A stretch of DNA of 64,000 nt, taken from contig NZ_JAHLPW010000001.1 of NCBI RefSeq assembly GCF_018918075.1, forward strand, positions 62,001 to 126,000, read 5' to 3'. Origin of the DNA: Virgibacillus sp. MSJ-26. GTDB taxonomy: Bacteria > Bacillota > Bacilli > Bacillales > Amphibacillaceae. Below the pieces are notes generated by a model, which searched no databases, was not told the DNA's origin, and was given only the letters and a program-made list of their open reading frames with translations. Position numbers and translations under genes: made by a program. Of this stretch, positions 32,162 through 39,139 are shown one piece after another; within the stretch, counting starts at the first letter, position 1, and every line of letters starts with the position of its first letter.

Positions 32162-32965
32162 ATGTTACGTGGGTTTTATACGGCAGCAAGCGGCATGGTT
32201 GCTCAGCAACGTCAACAAGAAGCTTTATCAAATAATATTGCTAATGCCAATACACCAGGTTATAAAGCTGATCAATCAACAATGCGTTCGTTTCCGGAAA
32301 TGCTGATCCAGCAAATGGGTTCAAAACAAGTACCGACAAGTAGCGGGGTTAATATGCCAACTCGTCATCCTGTCGGTCCGTTGAATACTGGAGTTTACGT
32401 TCAGGAAATGATACCTAATTTTGGTCAAGGTGATTTAAGGGAAACAGGCACATCGACTGATTTGGCCTTAATCAATGGTCAGTTTCCTGATGAAACAGGT
32501 AGTGTATTTTTCACTGTTCAAAATAGTGATGGTGACGTGCGTTTTACGCGCAATGGCCATTTTGCGATTGATGGTGAGGGCCATCTTGTGACAAGTGAAG
32601 GTTATTATGTTTTAGACCAAAATGAAAATCCTATTCAAACGAATGGTGAGGAGTTTACAGTTTCTTCAGATGGTATGATCCAATTGGATAATCAAGACAT
32701 ACCCTTAGGTATTGCTTATGTTGCCAATACGAATGAACTTGCCAAAGAAGATACTGGCCTTTTAAATGGGGAAGCGGACGGTATGCCGGCAAATACTACA
32801 TATCAGGTACAGCAGCGTGCGCTTGAACAATCAAATGTTGATGCTATGCAAATGATGACACAAATGAACGAATCTTACCGAATGTTTGAGACGAACCAAA
32901 AGGTTTTAAAGGCTTACGATGAAAGTATGGGGAAAGCCGTCAGTGAAATTGGTAGGATAACTTAA
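32162..32965 (+). CDS. flhO: Flagellar basal-body rod protein FlhO
   Basis: Exported distal rod or hook-basal body protein of the FlgF/FlgG type, 267 aa. The N-terminal Flg_bb_rod motif (MLRGFYTAASGMVAQQ, ALSNNIANANTPGYKAD) and the C-terminal FlgG-type helix (VQQRALEQSNVDAMQMM) are both present, so the protein looks complete. AAGGAGG ribosome site. Its pairing with flhP downstream of mbl is as in B. subtilis and implies motility. Confidence 0.93.
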   Translation: MLRGFYTAASGMVAQQRQQEALSNNIANANTPGYKADQSTMRSFPEMLIQQMGSKQVPTSSGVNMPTRHPVGPLNTGVYVQEMIPNFGQGDLRETGTSTDLALINGQFPDETGSVFFTVQNSDGDVRFTRNGHFAIDGEGHLVTSEGYYVLDQNENPIQTNGEEFTVSSDGMIQLDNQDIPLGIAYVANTNELAKEDTGLLNGEADGMPANTTYQVQQRALEQSNVDAMQMMTQMNESYRMFETNQKVLKAYDESMGKAVSEIGRIT

Positions 32966-33047
32966 CTAGCATTCGACCAACCTCATAATGGTAGATTGTT
33001 ATATACAGATTTTTCCTTAAAAAATGGTTTTGTTTAGGAGGGTGAAG

Positions 33048-33872
33048 ATGTCCCGAGCTATGATTCAGGCTGCTGTGACAATGAACCAGTTGCAACAAAA
33101 GTTGGACGTGATTGGTAATAATATGGCGAATAGTCAAACGACTGGGTATAAAAGTCGTCAAGCTGAGTTTTCGTCTTTGTTGAGTCAGCAAATTAATAAT
33201 ATGTCTCGTGATGGTGGGGCTAATCGACTTACTCCGGATGGTGTTCGTGTTGGTTCGGGTGCTCGTTTAGGTCAGGTGAAAAATAATTTGGAAATGGGCT
33301 CGATTAAGGAAACGGATCGGGCGTTAGATGTTGCTTTAAATCAGAAAAACCATTTGTTTCAAATTGAGGTAACTGAAAATGGTGTGACTGATCGTCTTTA
33401 TACGCGTGATGGTTCGTTTTATTTACAACCCCTTGATAACAGTGATAATGTGATGCTTGTGACCAGTGAGGGGCATCCTGTCATTGGTGATAATGGGGCG
33501 ATTGTGCTTCAGGATGATTTTGATGATATTATGATTCAGTCAGATGGTTCAATCCAGGTGACAAGGGGAGGCCAAACGGGTACGGAAGGTAGGCTTTCTG
33601 TTGTTGAAGCAGTTTATCCAGAGTTGCTTGAGGCAGCGGGGGAGAATGCTTTTCGTTTGACTAATCTTGCTGAGTTAGGGTATACACTGGGTAATGTTAT
33701 TAATGATGTAGATGGGCTTAACATAGTTAAAAGTGGTGCACTTGAGCATTCAAATGTGGATTTATCTAAAGAAATGACGGATATGCTGGCGACACAGCGT
33801 TCTTATCAATTTAATGCGAGAACCATTTCAATGGGTGACCAGATGTTGGGCTTAATTAATCAGCTAAGGTAA
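33048..33872 (+). CDS. flhP: Flagellar hook-basal body protein FlhP
   Basis: Second rod protein of the pair, 274 aa. It has the N-terminal NQLQQKLDVIGNNMANSQTT and the C-terminal EHSNVDLSKEMTDMLATQRS motif. The ATG at 33048 follows TAGGAGGGTG. Codon usage looks richer in G/T-ending codons than its neighbours, without other signs of transfer. Confidence 0.93.
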   Translation: MSRAMIQAAVTMNQLQQKLDVIGNNMANSQTTGYKSRQAEFSSLLSQQINNMSRDGGANRLTPDGVRVGSGARLGQVKNNLEMGSIKETDRALDVALNQKNHLFQIEVTENGVTDRLYTRDGSFYLQPLDNSDNVMLVTSEGHPVIGDNGAIVLQDDFDDIMIQSDGSIQVTRGGQTGTEGRLSVVEAVYPELLEAAGENAFRLTNLAELGYTLGNVINDVDGLNIVKSGALEHSNVDLSKEMTDMLATQRSYQFNARTISMGDQMLGLINQLR

Positions 33873-33952
33873 GCAAGCTTGTTAATAATATTTCCTAAAT
33901 GTTTGAATATATATTAGTAGTTAGATTTATAGGGAGTTAGGAGAACCGAGCC

Positions 33953-34294
33953 ATGTCAACTAAACAATTGGAAAAACCCGTCAAAAAAAAGTCAGAGAAA
34001 GATGCGGAAAAGCAAAAAAGGTCTTTACCAAAAGATAAGAAAAATAAAGAAGAAGCTGAAACGAGAAAGCAACAGAAGAAAAAGCAAAAACAAGAGAAGA
34101 AAAAGAATAAAAAGCCTCGTCGCCGTGTTTTTCCTATTTGGTTAAGGATTATCGTCGTACTTTTATTGGCTGTAGGTGCTTTGACGCTTGGTTTGATGAT
34201 TGGTTATGGAGTTCTTGGTGATGGGAAGGCACTCGACGCCTTAAAAACAGAAACATGGCAACATGTCATTGATATTGTAACGAAAGAAAAGTAG
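33953..34294 (+). CDS. epuA: EpuA-like membrane protein (DNA-directed RNA polymerase subunit beta family, PF11772)
   Basis: 113 aa: a long Lys/Glu-rich cytoplasmic segment (about 1-60), one membrane helix (IIVVLLLAVGALTLGLMIGY) and a short extracytoplasmic tail. Databases often label this family RNA polymerase beta subunit, which is misleading. Position between flhP and fabZ is typical. Function unknown. GGAGTTAGGAG precedes the ATG. Confidence 0.8.
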   Translation: MSTKQLEKPVKKKSEKDAEKQKRSLPKDKKNKEEAETRKQQKKKQKQEKKKNKKPRRRVFPIWLRIIVVLLLAVGALTLGLMIGYGVLGDGKALDALKTETWQHVIDIVTKEK

Positions 34295-34304
34295 TTTGAT
34301 AGAT

Positions 34305-34339
34305 TAGGCTTGTGGTGGATAGTAGCAAGCCTATTTTTT
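34305..34339 (+). terminator. Intrinsic terminator of epuA
   Basis: TAGGCTTG pairs with CAAGCCTA around a 13-nt loop, followed by a T run. Confidence 0.85.
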
Positions 34340-34347
34340 GTTGTTTA

Positions 34348-34378
34348 GCGTACTTTAACATTAAAGCTCCTATGGTTG
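34348..34378 (+). repeat. Dispersed short repeat, copy 2
   Basis: TACTTTAACATTAAAGCTCC followed by TATGGTTG matches the element at 12681 and 55776. It again lies right after a terminator. Confidence 0.55.
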
Positions 34379-34414
34379 TGGCTAACTTTATACTGAAGTT
34401 AGCCATGTTTTTTT
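34379..34414 (+). terminator. Second terminator-like hairpin after epuA
   Basis: GGCTAACTT pairs with AAGTTAGCC around a 7-nt loop and is followed by ATG and eight T. Two intrinsic terminators lie within 110 nt, with the short repeat between them. Confidence 0.75.
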
Positions 34415-34419
34415 ATTGA

Positions 34420-34479
34420 TCGCGCAAATGATGGACAACTTTTCGTGAAAAGTCGAAAATGTGTCCTTCATCGCGCGTC
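34420..34479. repeat. Single nested palindrome of about 57 nt
   Basis: Outer arms near CGCGC..ATGATGGACA and TGTCCTTCATCGCGCG enclose an inner dyad ACTTTTC/GAAAAGT. Its size and design resemble one unit of the 52-nt arrays seen elsewhere, here as a single copy before fabZ. Confidence 0.55.
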
Positions 34480-34616
34480 GTTCTGTATAAAAGGCGTACC
34501 GAACCGAAAGTTATTTGCAAGTGGCGATAAGTTGTTGCTAGATCCTTTACCTTGGTATAACATAAAATATATTAGGTAGATGATATATGAACTAAGCGTA
34601 GATTAAAGGAGAGTAA

Positions 34617-35039
34617 ATGATGGATACACAAGAGATTAAAGATATTATTCCACATCGGTACCCATTTCTTTTGGTAGATAAGGTATTGGAAGTGGAAGAG
34701 GAGAAGCGTGTTGTTGGGTTGAAAAATGTGACGGCGAATGAGCCATTTTTTCAAGGTCATTTTCCAGACTATCCTGTGATGCCGGGCGTTCTTATTGTTG
34801 AAGCTTTAGCTCAGGTGGGAGCAATTGCGGTTCTGGGCATGGAGAAAAATAAAGGTAAGATTGGATTTCTCGCTGGAATAGATAAATGTCGATTTAAGCG
34901 GCAAGTGAAACCTGGTGACCAGTTGAAATTAGAAGTTGAAATTACGCGGATTAAAGGGCCAATTGGAAAAGGAAAAGGTGTCGCCACAGTTGATGGTGAA
35001 GTGGCGTGTGAAGCTGAGATTATGTTTGCAATTCAGTAA
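34617..35039 (+). CDS. fabZ: 3-hydroxyacyl-[acyl-carrier-protein] dehydratase FabZ
   Basis: Dehydrates beta-hydroxyacyl-ACP in type II fatty acid elongation. The catalytic His lies in [16 protein letters not shown] and the catalytic Glu in [21 protein letters not shown] opens the hot-dog fold. 140 aa, normal. AAAGGAGAG ribosome site; two consecutive ATG codons at the start. Confidence 0.95.
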   Translation: MMDTQEIKDIIPHRYPFLLVDKVLEVEEEKRVVGLKNVTANEPFFQGHFPDYPVMPGVLIVEALAQVGAIAVLGMEKNKGKIGFLAGIDKCRFKRQVKPGDQLKLEVEITRIKGPIGKGKGVATVDGEVACEAEIMFAIQ

Positions 35040-35051
35040 CTTCGTGTATGA

Positions 35052-35093
35052 GAAGCTTTCTTAAGTGAAAAAGACTTAAGAAAGCTTTTTTCA
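35052..35093 (+). terminator. Intrinsic terminator of fabZ
   Basis: AAGCTTTCTTAAGT pairs with ACTTAAGAAAGCTT around a short loop, then TTTT. Confidence 0.92.
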
Positions 35094-35125
35094 TTTTTAA
35101 TTCTTGTTCGCATACACATATATAG

Positions 35126-35380
35126 GTACGGACTTTTAACTATCAGGCTGGTGACGTTGGATATGTGCCCTTTGCCGAGGGTCATTATATTGAAAATATT
35201 GGCGATGAGACCGTCTGGTTTTTGGAGATTTTTAAAAGTGACCGTTATAATGATGTATCGCTTGAGCAATGGATGGCTTTGACACCGAAAGAGCTGGTTG
35301 GTAGTAATTTAAATATGAATCCAGATATTCTTCAAACGTTGCATAAAAAGGAAACACCAGTGGTAAGCAATAAGGAATGA
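35126..35380 (+). pseudogene. 3' remnant of an oxalate decarboxylase (OxdC/OxdD, bicupin)
   Basis: Without a start codon, the frame reads [20 protein letters not shown], then [20 protein letters not shown] and a short tail. This closely resembles the end of the second cupin domain of Bacillus oxalate decarboxylase, including the metal-site His of the GHY segment. A stop at 35123 precedes it, and everything upstream (about 300 residues) is missing. Because the fragment starts abruptly within 90 nt of the fabZ terminator, a deletion is likely. Not expected to be functional. Confidence 0.8.
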
Positions 35381-35586
35381 ATCGGTAAACTTTTAAAAAG
35401 AAACTTAGATTAAAGAGGCCCCCTCATATTTGGGTTGTTTTTTTTGTTAAATTTAATGTAAGGTCTTAGAGATACTGGACTGGAAGTGCATTTTTTAATT
35501 GTAAAAAAGAATAAGAATAATAGTATGTCTCTGGAAAAGTCGGGGAAGCTAACACATGCATAAGAAAAATAAGGAGGGTAAATACC

Positions 35587-35901
35587 ATGAAGAAAAAGTT
35601 CCTGTATAAAGTAGGGGCATCGTTGTTAGCATTATCCCTGGTGACTGCTTGCGGTACGACGAACGACAACAATGATAATAATGCACCTGAGGCACCATTG
35701 AATCAAGATGAAGATCAGAATAACAATAATGATCTTAACAATGATAATAATCAAGACGATGACAATGATCTGAATGAGGATCTAAACGATGATTTAAATG
35801 AAAATGATCGTGACAATAATGATGATCTCAATGATGATGACCGTAACAATAATGGCGATGACATGAACGGTAATAATAAAAACGATGAGGACAGAAGATA
35901 A
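35587..35901 (+). CDS. Small Asn/Asp-rich lipoprotein
   Basis: 104 aa with a signal peptide and lipobox LVTACG (Cys at about residue 22), followed by a low-complexity mature part made almost entirely of Asn, Asp, Glu and Leu, including repeated D(D/N)LN units. It is predicted to be anchored outside the membrane and unfolded, possibly binding cations. AAGGAGGG precedes the ATG. No family recognised; similar low-complexity lipoproteins occur in other Bacillaceae. Confidence 0.75.
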   Translation: MKKKFLYKVGASLLALSLVTACGTTNDNNDNNAPEAPLNQDEDQNNNNDLNNDNNQDDDNDLNEDLNDDLNENDRDNNDDLNDDDRNNNGDDMNGNNKNDEDRR

Positions 35902-35918
35902 ATCCTCCTCTACATCCT

Positions 35919-35967
35919 AAGTTGAAAATATCCTTTCATGGAGAACTGGATATTTTCAACTTTTTTG
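35919..35967 (+). terminator. Intrinsic terminator of the small lipoprotein gene
   Basis: AAGTTGAAAATATCC pairs with GGATATTTTCAACTT around a loop, followed by a T run. Confidence 0.92.
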
Positions 35968-35980
35968 TTTTGGCTAATCA

Positions 35981-36221
35981 GGCGCTTTCGCTTTTGATCG
36001 TCTAGCTTAAGCACCCAGCCCTTCGAGGTCTTAAGCATTAAACCTACGTGGCAAAAAGCGCCACTGCGGTTTTCTGCTTAAGCTTGTCAGGGCTAAGCGG
36101 GTGCTTTCGCTTTTGATCGTCTAGCTTAAGCACCCAGCCCTTCGAGGTCAAAACTACGTGGCAAAGCGCCACTGCGGTTTTCTGCTTAAGCTTGTCAGGG
36201 CTAAGCGGGGTGCCCCGCGCT
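35981..36221. repeat. Two direct copies of a roughly 120-nt intergenic repeat
   Basis: Units start near 35981 and 36101. Each contains GCTTTCGCTTTTGATCGTCT, AAGCACCCAGCCCTTCGAGG, ACGTGGC, GCGCCACTGCGG and TTCTGCTTAAGCTTGTCAGG. The second unit is shortened between GAGGTC and CTACGTGG. A partial copy lies at 13376-13475. Such GC-patched, hairpin-prone elements are common between genes in Bacillaceae. No coding capacity. Confidence 0.85.
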
Positions 36222-36225
36222 TTTG

Positions 36226-36411
36226 TTATGCGTTTAGATCGATTTTATTCCCTAGTGAGGGATGTGGTGCGGGTGAGCTTGTTTCTAGCATTTCTAGAAG
36301 TTGATCGCCTTGTTGGTTTAGTAAGTCTTTAACATTTGACATGACTTTCATACTAGCATCTGCTTTGACTTGTGTTTGAGCTTTTGCGATTGATAAAGCG
36401 GCTATATCCAT
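36226..36411 (-). CDS. YjfB family protein (putative motility protein)
   Basis: 61 aa, beginning MDIAALSIAKAQTQVKADAS and continuing with a predicted amphipathic helix, then a Pro-containing C-terminus. This matches the short YjfB family, whose B. subtilis member belongs to the sigma-D motility regulon; function unknown. A strong AAAGGGGG ribosome site lies upstream on the minus strand. Its stop codon is 4 nt from the repeat block. Confidence 0.75.
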   Translation of the reverse strand: MDIAALSIAKAQTQVKADASMKVMSNVKDLLNQQGDQLLEMLETSSPAPHPSLGNKIDLNA

Positions 36412-36580
36412 TTTCGATTCCCCCTTTAAGCTTAGTGTATCATAAAACCGATAGCCTCAACATAGTTTGGAAAAGGTTTGTATAATTTTAAAATAATAAA
36501 GAATAACTAGTACTTTCTGACTACCTTTAGTATAATAAATATAAGTTAAGTTGGTGCATATACTTAGGGGGATGGATGGG

Positions 36581-37081
36581 GTGCAAAAAAAGAATAACTT
36601 TCTCATTACGAGGAAAACAAAAGCCATTGTCGCTAAAGATTCTGCTTACTATCGGTCAGCTATTTTAGAAAGTAATGGAGAACATGACTCCATACATAGT
36701 GCTGAAAAAATTTTAGATTACAGCTGTTTATTATCTGGGGCAACGTTGTCGGGCAGGAGAGCTGCTGTAAAAAAAGCTTTTAATATCAATAATAAGATTC
36801 CTGTTCCTGTTAATCCGGGGCAAGCTATTTATATGATGCCGACTTGCTCCACTAAAAGTAAAGATTGCGTCTGGTTGTCCTATTATCATATCGATTTTTA
36901 TAAGGGCCGGGGTAATACAACATATATTACCTTTATGGATGGGTCTGGTTTATTTGTAAATGCCTCAGAAAATTCAATTGATATGCAACATAAACGTACG
37001 AGTCAAATTATCGCTAGACAAAATCGGATAGTATTATTTTCTCGCAATTATAGAGATCCATTTAACAATAGACCATTTTAA
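36581..37081 (+). CDS. comK: Competence transcription factor ComK
   Basis: Master activator of DNA uptake genes. The central core CLLSGATLSGRRAAVKKAF followed by PVPVNPGQAIYMMPT and VWLSYYHI matches ComK, including the conserved Cys, the GRR/K segment and the proline-containing NPGQ stretch. GTG 36581 has AGGGGG with 9-nt spacing; ATG 36572 adjoins that site and is less likely. The 166-aa product is shorter than B. subtilis ComK, ending soon after the core, so the C-terminal tail targeted by MecA-ClpCP may differ. No clear AAAA-N5-TTTT K-box pair was found upstream. Confidence 0.85.
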   Translation: MQKKNNFLITRKTKAIVAKDSAYYRSAILESNGEHDSIHSAEKILDYSCLLSGATLSGRRAAVKKAFNINNKIPVPVNPGQAIYMMPTCSTKSKDCVWLSYYHIDFYKGRGNTTYITFMDGSGLFVNASENSIDMQHKRTSQIIARQNRIVLFSRNYRDPFNNRPF

Positions 37082-37110
37082 CAGTAACTTGTAGAAGCAA
37101 GTTACTGTTA
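37080..37110 (+). terminator. Hairpin after comK, possible weak terminator
   Basis: AACAGTAACTTG pairs with CAAGTTACTGTT; the following sequence is TATATAT rather than a pure T run. Confidence 0.5.
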
Positions 37111-37179
37111 TATATGCTGTTATATATGTAGCTTTAGATTTTCATTGGAAATAGATTTATCAGGGAAACAGTTTTTGGC

Positions 37180-37287
37180 TTGTAAGAGGAAGGGTCATTA
37201 TGTATAATAATTAAGTGCGTGTAAGTTATTGTGAGTATTGACTGAACGGTCAGTCACAGACTTTACCACTACATGACCAGTCAGTCA
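37180..37287 (+). promoter_or_regulatory. Promoter and twin operators of the tetR-RND operon
   Basis: TTGTAA (37180), 17 nt, TATAAT (37203-37208) is a good sigma-A promoter. Downstream lie a perfect palindrome TGACTGA-ACGG-TCAGTCA (37239-37256) and a second, shorter related site TGACCAGTCAGTCA (37274-37287). Both fall between promoter and gene, the expected place for autorepression by the TetR protein through elongation block. Confidence 0.7.
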
Positions 37288-37327
37288 CTACATCATATCG
37301 TCAATATTATGAAATAGGTGTGGTTAA

Positions 37328-38200
37328 ATGAATGAAAAAAAATTAAAGATAATGGATATTGGTTTAACCCTTTTTTCAGAAAAAGGCTACCATTCCACCT
37401 CCATTCAAGAAATCGCTACGGAAGCTGGGATTTCTAAAGGAGCCTTTTACTTATATTATCAATCAAAAGAAGACTTTATGGCTTCATCCATTGATTATAT
37501 CTATTTGAAAATTATGAATAGATTGGATCAAATAAGTAATGAAGAGCTTCTGCCGAGAGAAAAGTTAGCCCAACAAATCAATATTCTGCTTGGTTATATT
37601 GAAAGCTATAAGGGTTTTATCTTAAGGTTTTTTACAGAAAGCATTTCAATTGGTGACCGAATGGATTCTCTGATAGAAAAAATGAATACACAACGCATAC
37701 AATGGATGAAAAAGATAATTGAAGACATCTATGGAGATCAAGCAAATAATTTATTAATCGATATTATGATTCAATTTGAAGGTGTTCTAAATGCCTATTT
37801 TAAATGGATAGTTATGTATAACATAAAAATAGATTCAGAGAAAACAAGTAAGTTTATTACCCGACGGCTTGATGACATTGTTAACGGGATGATAAGCCAA
37901 AGGGAAACTCCACTCATAACTAAAGATCATATTACTTCATTATTAAATTATAAAAAACAAGATTTCAAAGATGTGATGCAAACTTTATATGAAAAGATTA
38001 CATCTTTACCAATAAAAAATGAAAAAAAGAATCAATTATATGAGGTGGTCGCCACATTAAAAAAGGAAAAGAATCAAACAGAAGCAAACCCCATTTTATT
38101 ACAGGGACTATTAGCACATTTTGCACCTTACCCAGTGCTACATGATGAGTGTGAACAATTGGCAGAGTTATGGGGGATTGAGTTATTACAAAACAGTTGA
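37328..38200 (+). CDS. TetR/AcrR family regulator (YerO-like)
   Basis: 290-aa repressor with an N-terminal HTH (about 18-52: STSIQEIATEAGISKGAFYL, YYQSKEDF) and a long helical ligand-binding domain. It heads an operon with a membrane-fusion protein and an RND pump, matching B. subtilis yerO-swrC, and twin palindromes lie just upstream. Likely role is derepression of the pump by surfactant-like or lipophilic compounds. Confidence 0.88.
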   Translation: MNEKKLKIMDIGLTLFSEKGYHSTSIQEIATEAGISKGAFYLYYQSKEDFMASSIDYIYLKIMNRLDQISNEELLPREKLAQQINILLGYIESYKGFILRFFTESISIGDRMDSLIEKMNTQRIQWMKKIIEDIYGDQANNLLIDIMIQFEGVLNAYFKWIVMYNIKIDSEKTSKFITRRLDDIVNGMISQRETPLITKDHITSLLNYKKQDFKDVMQTLYEKITSLPIKNEKKNQLYEVVATLKKEKNQTEANPILLQGLLAHFAPYPVLHDECEQLAELWGIELLQNS

Positions 38201-38266
38201 AACAAATCAGCGTTAAGTACGTATAAAGTAGAACGATAGATTAAATGGGACGAAGGAGTTAATTAA

Positions 38267-39136
38267 ATGAAAATGAGAAAAATTTTACTGAGTTTGACTG
38301 CTATCCTGCTGATAGCTATGCTGGCCGCATGTAATGACGATGAAGAAGAATCGGGGGAAAAAGAGGAAGAGACGGTTACACCTGTGGAAGTAGCTGATAT
38401 TACAAAAGGTGATCTGGTCGTTGATAAGTCATTTTATGGAAGAGCAGAACCAAATAAAACAACACCGATTATGGTTCAAATGCCTGGTGAAATTGATTCC
38501 TTGGAAGTTGAAGAAGGCGATAATGTAAAAGAAGACGATCTTATTGCTAAATTAAAGACACAAGCTGGAGTTCAAAATATCCGTGCTTCAAAAGACGGTA
38601 CAATTGTAAATCTAGATGTTAGTGAAGGAGATATGGTCACCGATGAAGATCCACTGGCTATTATTGCAGACCTTGACACAATGAAAGTGAGTTTCGATGT
38701 TTCAAGTTCAGAGCACAGTTTATTTTCCAAAGAAGATAAACGTAAAATCTTTTTAGAAGATGAAGAATATGAAGCGGAAATTACCAAGGTTGGCTCCATG
38801 CCTGGCGAGACAGGATTATTTTCTATCCAAGCCAAAGTTGATAGTGAAGATGCAGATATCTTGTCTGGAACCGTTCTGAAAATCGAAGTGCCGACCAAAC
38901 GCGTCAAGGATAGTCTGATTGTACCAACAGAAGCAATTGCTGAAGAAGATGGTGAAACGTATATATATATAGTGAATGACGATAAAGTAACTAAAACGGA
39001 AGTGACTATTAAAGAATCTCAAACAGATAAGACAGCAATTGAAGCAGATGCAAAAAAAGATGATCAAGTGGTCATAAAAGGTCAATTGACTCTGTCGGAC
39101 GGTAGTCAGGTTAACGTAGTGGAAGCGGGGGAATAA
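38267..39136 (+). CDS. RND efflux adaptor (membrane fusion) lipoprotein
   Basis: 289-aa lipoprotein (lipobox MLAAC near residue 21) with a split biotinyl-lipoyl-like domain (VEEGDNVKEDDLIAKLK and VSEGDMVTDEDPLAII) and beta-barrel domain, but little of the coiled-coil hairpin used to reach an outer membrane, as expected in a Gram-positive. It ends 3 nt before the pump gene. It probably assists substrate capture outside the membrane. Confidence 0.88.
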   Translation: MKMRKILLSLTAILLIAMLAACNDDEEESGEKEEETVTPVEVADITKGDLVVDKSFYGRAEPNKTTPIMVQMPGEIDSLEVEEGDNVKEDDLIAKLKTQAGVQNIRASKDGTIVNLDVSEGDMVTDEDPLAIIADLDTMKVSFDVSSSEHSLFSKEDKRKIFLEDEEYEAEITKVGSMPGETGLFSIQAKVDSEDADILSGTVLKIEVPTKRVKDSLIVPTEAIAEEDGETYIYIVNDDKVTKTEVTIKESQTDKTAIEADAKKDDQVVIKGQLTLSDGSQVNVVEAGE

Positions 39137-39139
39137 ATC

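Noticed and set aside
33953-34294. True RNA polymerase beta subunit
   Set aside because: The family label is misleading; the protein is a small membrane protein with a charged tail.
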